This document shows, piece after piece, positions 37,424 through 46,762 of a stretch of 64,000 nt of DNA. Positions within the stretch are counted from its first letter, which is position 1. Each line of letters opens with the position of its first letter. The notes beneath the pieces were generated by a model. The model worked only from the letters and a program-made list of their open reading frames with translations, ran no database searches and was not told the DNA's origin. Source of the DNA: Herbaspirillum autotrophicum (GTDB lineage: Bacteria > Pseudomonadota > Gammaproteobacteria > Burkholderiales > Burkholderiaceae_D); NCBI RefSeq assembly GCF_001189915.1, contig NZ_LFLS01000026.1, positions 22,401 through 86,400 of the forward strand, given 5' to 3'. The position numbers and the translations under genes are program-made.

Positions 37424-39310
37424 ATGAAGATCAACACCGATTCACTGTTGCAGTCACGACCCGGCCTGGCCGGCAGCCGGTGTACTTTGCTGGCGTTGTC
37501 GCTGGCGCTCTGCTTTGGCGTCAGCGCGCCGGTACGCGCCAATCCGAGCGGCGCCACCGTGGTCAACGGCAACGTCACATTTTCCCGGCAAGGGAATGTG
37601 TTCACGATTACCAACAGCCCGAATGCCATCATCAACTGGTCGAATTTTTCGATTCAGGCCGGCGAAGTCACGCGTTTCATCCAGCAAAACAGCAGCAGCG
37701 CGGTGCTCAATCGCATTACCGGACAAGATCCGAGCCGGATTCTGGGCGCCTTGCAATCGAATGGCCGGGTATTCCTGATCAATCCCAATGGCGTCATGTT
37801 CGGTGCCGGCGCTCAGGTCAATGTGGCCGGTCTGGTGGCATCGAGTCTGGCTATCAGCAATACCGATTTTCTGGCCGGGAAATATAACTTTACGGCCGGC
37901 GCTGTCGCTGGCAGCGTCGTCAATCAAGGCGCGATCACCACGCCGTCCGGTGGCCAGGTGATGCTGATTGCGCCGGATGTCAGCAACAGCGGCATCATTA
38001 CGTCCCCCAAAGGTGAAGTCTTGCTGGTTGCCGGACGCAGCGTACAACTGGCCGATTCGGCCGATCCGGCGATGCATGTGGTGGTATCGGCACCGACCGA
38101 TCAGGCACTCAACCTCGGTGACGTGATTGCACAGGGCGGCAAGATCGGTATCTATGGCGCGCTGGTGAATCAGCGCGGCCAAATCAATGCCAATAGCGCG
38201 GTGGTCGGCGAGAACGGGAAAATCGTATTGAAGGCCAGTCGCACTGCGTTGCTCGAAGTCGGCAGCAGCACCAGTGCCACCAGTGTCGATGGCGGTGGCG
38301 AAATTCAGGTGCTCGGTACCCAAGTCGGTTTGATGGATAACGCCCGCGTCGATGCCAGCGGTCAGAATGGCGGTGGCACGGTCCTGATCGGCGGCGATTA
38401 TCAGGGCAAGAACACGGCGCTCATGAATGCGCAGCAAGTCTATGTCAGCAAGGATGCGCAAATCGCCTCGGATGCCGTGGTGCAGGGCAATGGCGGCAAG
38501 GTGATTGTGTGGGGGGACCAGACCGCACAAGTGTATGGCGCGATCTCTGCACACGGCGGCGCGCACGGTGGCGACGGCGGTTTCATTGAAACCTCCGGAC
38601 ATCATCTCGATGTGGCCGGCATTCGTGTCAATGCCGCGGCGGCCAAAGGTAAGGCCGGACAGTGGTTGCTTGATCCCTACAACATTACGGTGGAATTTCC
38701 CGGCGATGATCGTCCGTTATCCGAGATGGCAGCTTTCGCCAATGTGGCTGACGGCGTAACCTCATCGGTCAACGGCTTGCAACTCTCGGGCGCGCAGGCT
38801 AATGTCACCTTGCAGGCACGCCATGATATCAACTTCAATACCGCAATCGACATTGCTGCGGCCAACGTCGGATTGACGGCGCAAGCGGGCAACAACATCA
38901 ATGTCAATGCCAGCATCACTACCCACGGCGGCGCACTGCTCTTGTCGGCCAATGACAAAGGCGGCGGTACTGCCAGCGGCATGGGACGGGTTATCCGGTT
39001 GGCGGCGTTGAACACCAATGGCGGGGCACTGACCATCACTGACGTGATGACACAGATATTGAGCCAGACATCGACTCAGATATCGACGCCGATAGCGCAG
39101 GCGCTCAATACGACCGTCAATATCATCAACACTGCGTTACCGGTTTTGCCGGGGACGGGTTTTATTGCCACCCTTGTCAGCAGCCCCAAGGGAGAGGCCA
39201 CGGCACCGGCATCAGATATCAAAAAAGACGACAAAACCGCGACCTCTAATCAACCAGCGAGCTCAGGACCCCTAACCAATGCGCCAATCAAAAAACTTTA
39301 CTGTAATTAA
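37424..39310 (+). CDS. Short TpsA protein with filamentous-hemagglutinin N-terminal domain
   Basis: Secreted partner of the preceding transporter. The 628-residue protein has a long signal region (CTLLALSLALCFGVSAPVRA) and then the TPS secretion domain with the hallmark blocks NWSNFSIQAGEVTRFIQ, VLNRITGQDPSRILG and VFLINPNGVMFGAGAQV. A beta-helix region reaches WLLDPYNITVEF near residue 420. The rest is low-complexity. It is short for a TpsA adhesin (often over 1000 residues), with no obvious toxin or adhesin module at the C-terminus. It overlaps the next gene by 32 bases. The role on the cell surface is unknown. Confidence 0.88.
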   Translation: MKINTDSLLQSRPGLAGSRCTLLALSLALCFGVSAPVRANPSGATVVNGNVTFSRQGNVFTITNSPNAIINWSNFSIQAGEVTRFIQQNSSSAVLNRITGQDPSRILGALQSNGRVFLINPNGVMFGAGAQVNVAGLVASSLAISNTDFLAGKYNFTAGAVAGSVVNQGAITTPSGGQVMLIAPDVSNSGIITSPKGEVLLVAGRSVQLADSADPAMHVVVSAPTDQALNLGDVIAQGGKIGIYGALVNQRGQINANSAVVGENGKIVLKASRTALLEVGSSTSATSVDGGGEIQVLGTQVGLMDNARVDASGQNGGGTVLIGGDYQGKNTALMNAQQVYVSKDAQIASDAVVQGNGGKVIVWGDQTAQVYGAISAHGGAHGGDGGFIETSGHHLDVAGIRVNAAAAKGKAGQWLLDPYNITVEFPGDDRPLSEMAAFANVADGVTSSVNGLQLSGAQANVTLQARHDINFNTAIDIAAANVGLTAQAGNNINVNASITTHGGALLLSANDKGGGTASGMGRVIRLAALNTNGGALTITDVMTQILSQTSTQISTPIAQALNTTVNIINTALPVLPGTGFIATLVSSPKGEATAPASDIKKDDKTATSNQPASSGPLTNAPIKKLYCN

Positions 39311-40139
39311 GTTCGCGCTGTGCTCGGCGTTGCTGTCTTTCGCAGCGCTGGCACATGCCGCAGAAACCATCGGCACGGTACTGCTGCTGAGCGGTCCCTT
39401 GCTGGTCAAGAAGGCCGATGGCAAAAGCCGGATTCTGGCGCGCAACTCGGTCTTGTCCGAAGGGGACACGCTGGCCACGCGCAAGGACAGCTACGCGAAA
39501 CTTCATTTCAGCGATGACAGTGAAATCATCTTGCAGCCGGAAACCACCTTGCGCATCGAGAAATTTTCTTTCGATGCCAGCCAGCCGCAGCAGGATCAGG
39601 CGCGTTTTGCGCTGGTCAGCGGCGGCCTGCAGGTCACGGCCGGACTGCTCGGCAAACGCAGTCCCGAACGCGCCATCCTGATGACCCCGCAAGGAGAGGT
39701 CAATATCGGCGGCGCCACTGCCATCATTGAATATCGCGAGGCCGATGTGGCAGCACAAGCGATGCTGCGCTCATTTCTGTTTGCCAGTACAGCGGTGCTT
39801 GATATCGCTGATGCGGCGGTGCGTACCGATGCGCCGGCGTTGTCCGTGAGCGCGCCATTGTTGCTGGCGCAGCTGCTGATACCATCACCAACGGCGACAC
39901 GTGCTCCCGGTCTCTATGTACAGGTGCTGGACGGACTGATTCATGTCACCAATCCGGCCGGCACATCGAACTTTAGCGCAGGTCAGTTCGGCTTTACGCC
40001 GAGTGTGAAGACGCCGCCTGTCATGCTGCCGGTCAACCCCGGGATGCAATTTACACCGCCGCCTGCATTTTCTGCGCCGACTTCTGCCGTCGGATCCGGC
40101 GGCACCACACCTGGAATGGTCGACTGCGTGGTGCGATAG
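39279..40139 (+). CDS. FecR-domain secreted/periplasmic protein
   Basis: The 286-residue protein has a signal peptide (FALCSALLSFAALAHAAE) and a FecR-type domain at about residues 30-150: GPLLVKKADGKSRILARNSV, GDTLATRKDSYAKLHFSDDS, ILQPETTLRIEKF and the GxxxVTAGLLGKRSPER region. It lacks the usual sigma-regulator N-terminal helix, so it is not a classical anti-sigma factor. Overlap with the short TpsA gene suggests a function with that secreted protein. The C-terminal 90 residues are Pro-rich. Confidence 0.8.
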   Translation: MRQSKNFTVIKFALCSALLSFAALAHAAETIGTVLLLSGPLLVKKADGKSRILARNSVLSEGDTLATRKDSYAKLHFSDDSEIILQPETTLRIEKFSFDASQPQQDQARFALVSGGLQVTAGLLGKRSPERAILMTPQGEVNIGGATAIIEYREADVAAQAMLRSFLFASTAVLDIADAAVRTDAPALSVSAPLLLAQLLIPSPTATRAPGLYVQVLDGLIHVTNPAGTSNFSAGQFGFTPSVKTPPVMLPVNPGMQFTPPPAFSAPTSAVGSGGTTPGMVDCVVR

Positions 40140-40668
40140 ATTTACCGGCGGTGCATGCGCCGCCGTCTTCGCTCTTGGTACCGGGAGTGCACAACGACAT
40201 CGTTGCGCTGCTGCCATAGCCAACACTCTTTTGCACGACAAATCTCCTCCCGCCTTGCAATGCACCATTGCGGATGCGGCATCGCAGCATCCGCAATGGC
40301 GCCAGTTCATTGTCGATGTCATCGAATAAGTCATTGTTTTCAATCATGATTTATTTGAAAAAATGACTTAACGCCAAGCAAAGCCCCCCTTCCAAAAATA
40401 CGAATTGTGTCGCCTGCCGGCCCGCATCACACTGTGACCGCTGGTAAATCAACGCGTCTGTCGGTGCCCTGTGCCGATCATGCGTGATGCTGAAAATAAC
40501 AACGCAGGAGACTTCATTGTCAGGTGTGGAACAGGCGCAATCGTCATGCGGTGCTGCGCCTGCTTCGGACCGTAGCAGGCGCAAGACGTACACAAAACGC
40601 AAAACCAACACCGGAGCTGTCGCGCTGGTGGAATGGCAATTCGGACTATCGATTTTCCTGGAGGAGAT
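40140..40668. other. Intergenic region between TPS genes and ABC importer
   Basis: No supported gene in about 530 bases. It holds a strong inverted repeat at 40265-40299 and must contain the promoter of the importer operon, which I could not locate with confidence. Confidence 0.4.
40265..40299. repeat. 13-bp perfect inverted repeat
   Basis: CCATTGCGGATGC and its complement around a 9-base loop. No T-run follows on the plus strand. It could be an atypical terminator for the TPS operon or an operator. Confidence 0.55.
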
Positions 40669-42000
40669 ATGTTTACAACAAAAATGTCACGTTTGATTCT
40701 GGCTACCGTTTCTGCAGTGGCGGTCATGTCCGCCACTGCAAGCGGCAGCGCGCAGGCACAAAATGCCAAACCGGCCGAACTGAAGATCGGCATCACCACC
40801 TTCACCTCGGGGCCGGCTTCGGTATTCGGGGTGCCGGCCAAGCAGGCAGCAGAAATCTATATCGATGACCTCAACGCCGCTGGCGGTATCAATGGTGTCA
40901 AGGTGGTGCCGACCTTCATCGATGAAGGCGTCGGTGGCGACAAGCTGTTGTCGGAGTATCGCCGCGTGGTGCAGGAGCAGGGCGTGAAGGTCATGTTCGG
41001 CGCCATCTCCAGCGGCAGTTGCAACATCATCGCGCCGGTCGCGGAAGATTTGAAGGTGTTGAATATCCTGTGGGATTGCGGCACCGAAAAAGTGCTCGAA
41101 GAAAAACGCTATCGCTACGTGGTCCGGACTCAGGCCAACGCCACTACCGAAATGGTTGCCAGCGTGTTGTATCTGCTGCGTCAAAAGCCCAACTTCAAAA
41201 CCATTGCCGTGGTCAACCAGGACTATGCCTGGGGCCGCGATTCATGGGAATTGTTTTCGCATACGCTGAAGGTGCTCAAGCCGGATGTCAAAGTAGTGGC
41301 CGAGTTGTTCCCGAAATTCGGCGCGTCCGATTTCTCGACCGAAATCAGCCGCTTGCAGGCATTGCGTCCGGACGTGATTCTGTCGACATCATGGGGTGGC
41401 GATCTGGATACCTTCGTGCGGCAATCGGCACAACGCGGTCTGATCAAGAATTCGCAATTCGTCTTGCCGCTGGCGGAAAGTTCGCTGGAGCGTCTCGGTA
41501 CCACCTTGCCGGACGGCGTGATCGTCGGCGCTCGCGGTGACCATTACTTCCTGCATCCGGAATTGAAAGATGATCCCAAGCTCAAGAATTTCGTGCAGAA
41601 GTTCAAGGCCAAGACCGGTTCTTATCCGATCTATTCGGTGTATCACATGATTCAGGCGCTGGATGGCATGGTGTCCGGTTACGACAAGGCGATCAAGGCC
41701 AACAAGGGGCAATGGCCAAGCACCGAGCAACTGGCTGATGCCATGCACGGCCTGAATTTCCGCGGCCTGACACGGGAAGTGAAAATCCGCGCCGATGGTC
41801 AGGGCCTGGAAGATCAGTTGCTGGGCATTACCAAGAAAACTGCCGCGTACCCATTCCCGATTCTGGACAAGGTGGAAATCTATCCGGCTGAACTGATCAC
41901 GGCGCCGGTCGGCCAGAAGTCGGTGGATTGGGTCAAGACCATCAAGCCGGAAATTCTGCGCGATCCGAAGATCAAGACTTTCCCGGCGCTGGCCAACTAA
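40669..42000 (+). CDS. Branched-chain-type ABC transporter substrate-binding protein (set 1)
   Basis: Periplasmic binding protein (LivJ/Peripla_BP_6 fold), 443 residues. A signal peptide (ILATVSAVAVMSATASGSAQ) precedes ELKIGITTFTSGPASVFG, AAEIYIDDLNAAGGINGVKV and later GSYPIYSVYHMIQALDGM. The family binds amino acids, amides and many small organic acids. The start was chosen because GGAGGAG lies 5 bases upstream. It begins an operon of importer and oxidation enzymes up to 48671. The substrate is unknown. Confidence 0.88.
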   Translation: MFTTKMSRLILATVSAVAVMSATASGSAQAQNAKPAELKIGITTFTSGPASVFGVPAKQAAEIYIDDLNAAGGINGVKVVPTFIDEGVGGDKLLSEYRRVVQEQGVKVMFGAISSGSCNIIAPVAEDLKVLNILWDCGTEKVLEEKRYRYVVRTQANATTEMVASVLYLLRQKPNFKTIAVVNQDYAWGRDSWELFSHTLKVLKPDVKVVAELFPKFGASDFSTEISRLQALRPDVILSTSWGGDLDTFVRQSAQRGLIKNSQFVLPLAESSLERLGTTLPDGVIVGARGDHYFLHPELKDDPKLKNFVQKFKAKTGSYPIYSVYHMIQALDGMVSGYDKAIKANKGQWPSTEQLADAMHGLNFRGLTREVKIRADGQGLEDQLLGITKKTAAYPFPILDKVEIYPAELITAPVGQKSVDWVKTIKPEILRDPKIKTFPALAN

Positions 42001-42009
42001 GTCGCCGCC

Positions 42010-42915
42010 ATGAATCAGGAATTGTTCTTACTCGCCGTCCTCGACGGCGTGTCATACGCAGCGCTGCTGTTTCTGGTGGCGCTGGGCATGACACTGGTGT
42101 TCGGGGTGATGCGCATACTCAACATGGCGCACGGCAGCATGTACGCCTTCGGCGGTTATTTTGCAGCCACGCTCGGCATGTGGGCGGTGGCGGCAAAATT
42201 TTCACCGGCGTGGTCGTTTCTCTGGTTGCTGATCGCCGCCGTGGTGGTGGGCGCGATCCTCGGCGCCGTGATGGAGATTTTTCTGTTGCGCCGGATCTAT
42301 CACAAGGAGCAGATACTGCAATTGCTGGTGACCTTTGCCGCCTTCATGATCTTCGAAGACTTGCAACGCATGATCTGGGGTTCGCAGCCGTATTTTGTTT
42401 CGGACATCGTCACCTATCTGGGCGTGGCCGACGTGCTGGGCATCACCTATACGCGTTATCAGCTGATGGTGTTGCCGGGCGTGGCGCTGATCGTGTTCAT
42501 CGGCTTGCGCTACTTTCTCAAGTCCAGCCGTACCGGACGCCAGATCGTGGCAGTGGCGCATCACCGCGAAGTGGCGATGGCCATGGGTATCGATGCCAAG
42601 CGCATTTGTCTGCTGACCTTCATCTTCGGTTCCATGCTCGGTGCACTGGGCGGCGCGCTGGCCTCGCCGACCACCTCGCTGGTACCGGGAGTCGGCGCCG
42701 AAATGATCGTGCTGTCGTTCGCCGTGGTGGCCACGGCCGGACTGGGGCAGATCGAAGGCACGCTGATCACGGCGCTGCTGATTGGTCTGGCGCGGTCGTT
42801 CGCGGTGTATCTGCAACCGGAAATGGAAGTGCTGGTGCCTTATCTGATCATGGTGCTGGTCTTGCTGTTTCGTCCTCAGGGTTTGTTTTCCGTGGCCCAG
42901 GCGAGGAGAGTGTGA
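42010..42915 (+). CDS. Branched-chain-type ABC permease, LivH-like (set 1)
   Basis: Inner-membrane permease of 301 residues with the LivH signature near the start (GVSYAALLFLVALGMTLVFG, then RILNMAHGSMYAFGGY) and about eight helices. A conserved cytoplasmic block VAVAHHREVAMAMGID and the C-terminal LLFRPQGLF are typical. Ten bases after the binding protein gene; overlaps the next permease by one base. Confidence 0.92.
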   Translation: MNQELFLLAVLDGVSYAALLFLVALGMTLVFGVMRILNMAHGSMYAFGGYFAATLGMWAVAAKFSPAWSFLWLLIAAVVVGAILGAVMEIFLLRRIYHKEQILQLLVTFAAFMIFEDLQRMIWGSQPYFVSDIVTYLGVADVLGITYTRYQLMVLPGVALIVFIGLRYFLKSSRTGRQIVAVAHHREVAMAMGIDAKRICLLTFIFGSMLGALGGALASPTTSLVPGVGAEMIVLSFAVVATAGLGQIEGTLITALLIGLARSFAVYLQPEMEVLVPYLIMVLVLLFRPQGLFSVAQARRV

Positions 42916-43859
42916 TGTCGAAAATAAGAATTGCAGGTGTGGTGCTGGTATTGCTGGCACTGCTGGCGCCGGTCATGTGGCCGTGGCTGAAAACACCGAT
43001 CGTGATTGCCACCAGTTTCGGCATTGCCGCACTTGGTGTCTCCATCCTGATCCGGGCCGGGCAACTGTCGTTCGGACATGCCATGTTTGCGTGCGCCGCC
43101 GGCTATGCGGTGGCGTTCGTGGCCCGGGCCTGGCCGCAACTCGACAGTGCCTTGCTGATCTTGCTGGGTACCGTCTTCGGTGCCGTCATGGGCATGATCA
43201 TCGGTTTGTTCGTGGTGCGTTACCGGGCGATTTTCTTTGGCATGCTGAATCTGGCGTTGTCGATGGTGCTGTTTTCCATTCTCGGCAAATTCTATAGCCT
43301 GACCGGCGGCACCGACGGCATCCGTCTGGCCCGTTCCACCTTCTTCGGCATGCAGCTGGAGCGGGATGGTTTCGAAACCGCTCTGCTGATTGTGGCAGTG
43401 GTGCTGGCGGTGGCACTGGCCTGGGCCGTGCAGCGTTATCTGAACTCGATTGCCGGCCAGGCCCTGGCGGCGGTCAAGACCAATGAAACGCGACTGGAGT
43501 ATGTCGGCTTGTCTGCCAATCGGGCCTTGTGGATCGGCTATGTGATTTCGGCCGGCTTGTGCGGTTTGTCGGGGGCGATGTTCGCCCTGATGCAAGGCCT
43601 GGTGACACCGGAAATGGGCTACTGGGTGCGTTCCGGCGAGATCGTGTTCATCTCGATTCTGGGCGGTATCGGCCATCCGGTCGGCGCCTTCCTGGGCGCG
43701 GTGGTGTTCGAATTCGTGAAGCTGTATTCAGCGGCGCTGTTCACCGGCGCCTGGCAAATGGTGCTGGGTTTTGTCTTGATCGGGCTGGTGTTTTTCGTAC
43801 CGACCGGCTTGTCCGGCCTGCTGTTCAAACAAGGCGGACGGCGCGAGGAAAAACCATGA
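42915..43859 (+). CDS. Branched-chain-type ABC permease, LivM-like (set 1)
   Basis: Second permease, 314 residues. Visible family blocks: AALGVSILIRAGQLSFGHAM, LTGGTDGIRL, LAAVKTNETRLEYVGLSANR and GGIGHPVGAFLGAVVFE. The ATG overlaps the stop of livH and GGAG lies nearby. Start of the protein (MSKIRIAGVVLVLL) enters the first helix directly. Confidence 0.92.
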   Translation: MSKIRIAGVVLVLLALLAPVMWPWLKTPIVIATSFGIAALGVSILIRAGQLSFGHAMFACAAGYAVAFVARAWPQLDSALLILLGTVFGAVMGMIIGLFVVRYRAIFFGMLNLALSMVLFSILGKFYSLTGGTDGIRLARSTFFGMQLERDGFETALLIVAVVLAVALAWAVQRYLNSIAGQALAAVKTNETRLEYVGLSANRALWIGYVISAGLCGLSGAMFALMQGLVTPEMGYWVRSGEIVFISILGGIGHPVGAFLGAVVFEFVKLYSAALFTGAWQMVLGFVLIGLVFFVPTGLSGLLFKQGGRREEKP

Positions 43860-44599
43860 CGCAAGCACTGTTACAAACCAAGGGATTGCAACTGGCGTTC
43901 GGCGGCGTGGTGGCCGCCGACAACATCGACTTTGAACTGCACGAGGGCGAACGGCTGGCAGTGATCGGCCAGAACGGCGCTGGCAAGACCACCTTCATCA
44001 ATATCTGCACCGGCTTTATCCGGCCCAGCGGCGGCAGTGTCAGTTTCGATGGTCGCGACATCACCCGGCTGACACCGCGGGCGATCGTACAGCGCGGCAT
44101 CAGCCGTTCATTCCAGTTGCCGCAATTGTTCCTGGAACACACGGTGCGTGATTGCATCCGCCTGGCGGCAGCCGGTCGCAGCGGCAAATTGCGCATCTGG
44201 ACGCCGCTGGGAAAAGTGATTCCGGAAACCGAGATCGATCACATTCTGGAGCTGGTCAATCTGCGTGAGCGCGCCGATGAATTGTGTTCGTTGTTGCCGG
44301 AAGGGCAGCGCAAGTTGCTCGACATTGCCATGGCATTGGTGCTGCGACCCAAACTGATGATCATGGATGAACCTACCAGCGGTGTCTCTACCGATGAAAA
44401 ACATGGCCTGATGGCGATCATCATGCGCGTGCTCGATGAACAGAAAATCACGTCCATCTTTGTCGAACATGATGTCGATATCGTGACCAGATATGCGACC
44501 CGCGTAGCGGCCTGGATTTCCGGTCGCATCGCTGCCGATGGCAAGCCGGATGAGGTATTGAACAATCCGGAAATCCGCCGCAACGTGATTGGAGAGTAG
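43856..44599 (+). CDS. Branched-chain-type ABC ATPase, LivG-like (set 1)
   Basis: ATP-binding subunit, 247 residues. Walker A GQNGAGKTTF, Q-loop ISRSFQLPQLF, a signature variant LLPEGQRKLLDIAMAL (Ser-Gly-Gly replaced by Pro-Glu-Gly) and Walker B LMIMDEPTSG followed by VEHD. Starts by ATGA overlap with livM. The variant signature occurs in this family and need not mean loss of function. Confidence 0.9.
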   Translation: MTQALLQTKGLQLAFGGVVAADNIDFELHEGERLAVIGQNGAGKTTFINICTGFIRPSGGSVSFDGRDITRLTPRAIVQRGISRSFQLPQLFLEHTVRDCIRLAAAGRSGKLRIWTPLGKVIPETEIDHILELVNLRERADELCSLLPEGQRKLLDIAMALVLRPKLMIMDEPTSGVSTDEKHGLMAIIMRVLDEQKITSIFVEHDVDIVTRYATRVAAWISGRIAADGKPDEVLNNPEIRRNVIGE

Positions 44600-44611
44600 A
44601 TTGGAAAACCT

Positions 44612-45283
44612 ATGCTGAAGATCAAGAAGATCAGCGCCAAAATCGCCGGCATCACGGTCTTGCGTCAGATCGAAACCGAGTTCCGTTCCGGCAGTCTGCT
44701 GGCGGTGGTGGGACGCAACGGCGCCGGCAAGACCACCTTGCTACGCGCCATCATGGGCCTGATTCCGCTGCAGGAAGGCAGCATCGAATTCGATGGCCGC
44801 AATCTGGCATCGGTGCCGGAACATGGCCGCGCCGGTCTCGGTATCGGTTATGCGCCGGAAGACCGGGTCATGTTTCCGACCTTCACGGTTGAAGAAAACC
44901 TGCGCCTGCCGTGCGATGTGTTGCGCTTGTCCAAGGCAGAGATTGACCTGCGTCTGGAAAAGGCATTGGTGGTGGTGCCGCAACTGAAAGAAATGCTGCC
45001 GCGCTCGGGGGCCGCCTTGTCCGGCGGTCAGGGCAAGATCGCGGCACTGGGCCGGGCCTTGATGGCCGGCACCCGGCTGGTGTTGCTGGATGAACCATTC
45101 CAGGGGCTGGCGCCGGTACTGGCGACCCAATACGGCGAGTCGCTGCGGCGGCTGCGCGAAATCGACAGCGAAGTCTGCGTCGTGGTGACCGAATCCAATC
45201 GCAGTCTGTTGCGCGATTTGCCGGATGACACGCTGACGCTGGAGCGCGGCGAGCTGATGCATGACGTGGCCGGCGCGCACTGA
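44612..45283 (+). CDS. Branched-chain-type ABC ATPase, LivF-like (set 1)
   Basis: Second ATPase, 223 residues. Walker A GRNGAGKTTL, signature LSGGQGKIAALGRAL and Walker B LVLLDEPFQGLAP are intact; the switch His is replaced by Glu-Ser in VVTESNR. It completes the five-part importer. Spaced 12 bases after livG and 36 bases before the aldehyde dehydrogenase start. Confidence 0.9.
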   Translation: MLKIKKISAKIAGITVLRQIETEFRSGSLLAVVGRNGAGKTTLLRAIMGLIPLQEGSIEFDGRNLASVPEHGRAGLGIGYAPEDRVMFPTFTVEENLRLPCDVLRLSKAEIDLRLEKALVVVPQLKEMLPRSGAALSGGQGKIAALGRALMAGTRLVLLDEPFQGLAPVLATQYGESLRRLREIDSEVCVVVTESNRSLLRDLPDDTLTLERGELMHDVAGAH

Positions 45284-45318
45284 CTGCAGAACACATTCAA
45301 ACTCATATGGAGAACAGC

Positions 45319-46752
45319 ATGAAAACGATTTTGATCGGCGGTCGCTGGCAAGCCGCACAAGATGGCCAGACCATTGATGTGATTGATCCCAGCAACGCCA
45401 AGGTATTCACCTCGATCTCGCGCGGCGGCAAAGCCGACATCGATCAGGCAGTGGCAGCAGCGCGCGCCGCACTGAGCGGCGAGTGGGGCCGTCTGACGGC
45501 AACCGAGCGCGGCCGTCTGCTGCAAAAGCTGGGACAACTGATTCTCGACCACACCGAAGAAATTGCGCAACTGGAAGCGCGCGACACCGGCAAGCCGATT
45601 ACCGTGGCCCGTAACGATGTCAAGGTAGTGGCGCGGTATTTCGAATTTTATGGCAGCGCTGCCGACAAGATTCATGGCGAAACCATTCCTTACCTGGAAG
45701 GTTATAACGTCAGTCTGGTGCGCGTGCCGCACGGCGTGACGGCGCACATCATTCCATGGAATTACCCGGCCCAGATGTTTGGCCGTTCGCTGGCGCCGGC
45801 GCTGGCGATGGGTAATGCCACGGTGCTGAAGCCATCGGAAGATGCCTGCCTGAGCGGCATCAAGATCGCCGAACTGGCACTCGAAGCAGGCTTCCCGCCG
45901 GGAGCGCTGAATCTGGTGACCGGTTACGGCCATGAAGCCGGCGCGGCGCTGACGGCCCATCCCGGCATTGATTTCGCCACCTTCACCGGTTCGCCGGAAG
46001 TCGGCATCATGGTGCAGGAATCGACCGCCCGCAATCATATTCCCTGCGTACTCGAACTCGGCGGCAAGTCGCCGCAAATCGTGTTTGAAGATGCCGATTT
46101 CGAAAAGGCGCTGCCGGTGATCGTCAAGGCCATCACGCAGAATGCCGGCCAGACATGCTCTGCCGGCAGCCGCTTGCTGGTGCAGGAAAGCATCTACGAC
46201 AAATTCACCGCGCTGGTGGCCGAGCGGTTCCGCGCGGTCAGGGTCGGTACGCCCGAGATGGATCTCGACTGCGGTCCCATCGTCAACAAGAAACAATACG
46301 AACGGGTGCGCAAGTTCATTGCCGAAGCCGTTGAGTCGGGCGTGCCGCTGCTGGCGCAGGGAACGCTCGGTGACGGTTTGCCGGCCGATGGTTATTTCGT
46401 CAGGCCGGCCTTCTTCGGGCAGGTGCCGCGCGATCACCGGCTGGCTTGCAAGGAAGTGTTCGGCCCGGTGTTGTCGGCGATTCCATTCAAGGATGAGGAA
46501 GATGCGATTGCCTTGGCCAATGCCACCGAATTCGGTCTGGCGGCCGGGGTCTGGACCGAGAATGGCAGCCGTCAGGCACGCGTGGCGCAACGGGTGCTGA
46601 GCGGTCAGGTGTTCATCAATTGCTATGGTGCCGGCGGTGGCGTCGAATTGCCGTTCGGCGGCGTCAAGAAGAGCGGTCACGGCCGCGAAAAAGGGTTGCT
46701 GGCGCTGGAAGAAATGAGCACCACCAAAACCATTGTCCAGTATTACAAATAA
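45319..46752 (+). CDS. NAD(P)-dependent aldehyde dehydrogenase (A)
   Basis: Oxidises an aldehyde to the acid. The 477-residue protein has the family active site: Cys in NAGQTCSAGSR, general base Glu in LELGGKSPQ and the Asn in PWNYPAQM. Overall it is closest in look to betaine-aldehyde-type dehydrogenases. An ATG four codons earlier (45307) is possible, but GGAGAA fits the start used here. It follows the importer and precedes an SDR and an alcohol dehydrogenase, suggesting an alcohol-aldehyde-acid route. Substrate unknown. Confidence 0.9.
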   Translation: MKTILIGGRWQAAQDGQTIDVIDPSNAKVFTSISRGGKADIDQAVAAARAALSGEWGRLTATERGRLLQKLGQLILDHTEEIAQLEARDTGKPITVARNDVKVVARYFEFYGSAADKIHGETIPYLEGYNVSLVRVPHGVTAHIIPWNYPAQMFGRSLAPALAMGNATVLKPSEDACLSGIKIAELALEAGFPPGALNLVTGYGHEAGAALTAHPGIDFATFTGSPEVGIMVQESTARNHIPCVLELGGKSPQIVFEDADFEKALPVIVKAITQNAGQTCSAGSRLLVQESIYDKFTALVAERFRAVRVGTPEMDLDCGPIVNKKQYERVRKFIAEAVESGVPLLAQGTLGDGLPADGYFVRPAFFGQVPRDHRLACKEVFGPVLSAIPFKDEEDAIALANATEFGLAAGVWTENGSRQARVAQRVLSGQVFINCYGAGGGVELPFGGVKKSGHGREKGLLALEEMSTTKTIVQYYK

Positions 46753-46762
46753 GGAAGTCCAC

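Noticed and set aside
35743..37635. Long open frame of 630 codons opposite the tpsB gene
   Set aside because: No recognisable domains, and the sense strand encodes a clear TpsB transporter with POTRA and barrel motifs.
41928..42914. Extended N-terminus of the LivM permease of set 1
   Set aside because: The upstream in-frame part overlaps the whole livH gene and is not membrane-like; the ATG at 42915 with ATGA-type coupling is the real start.
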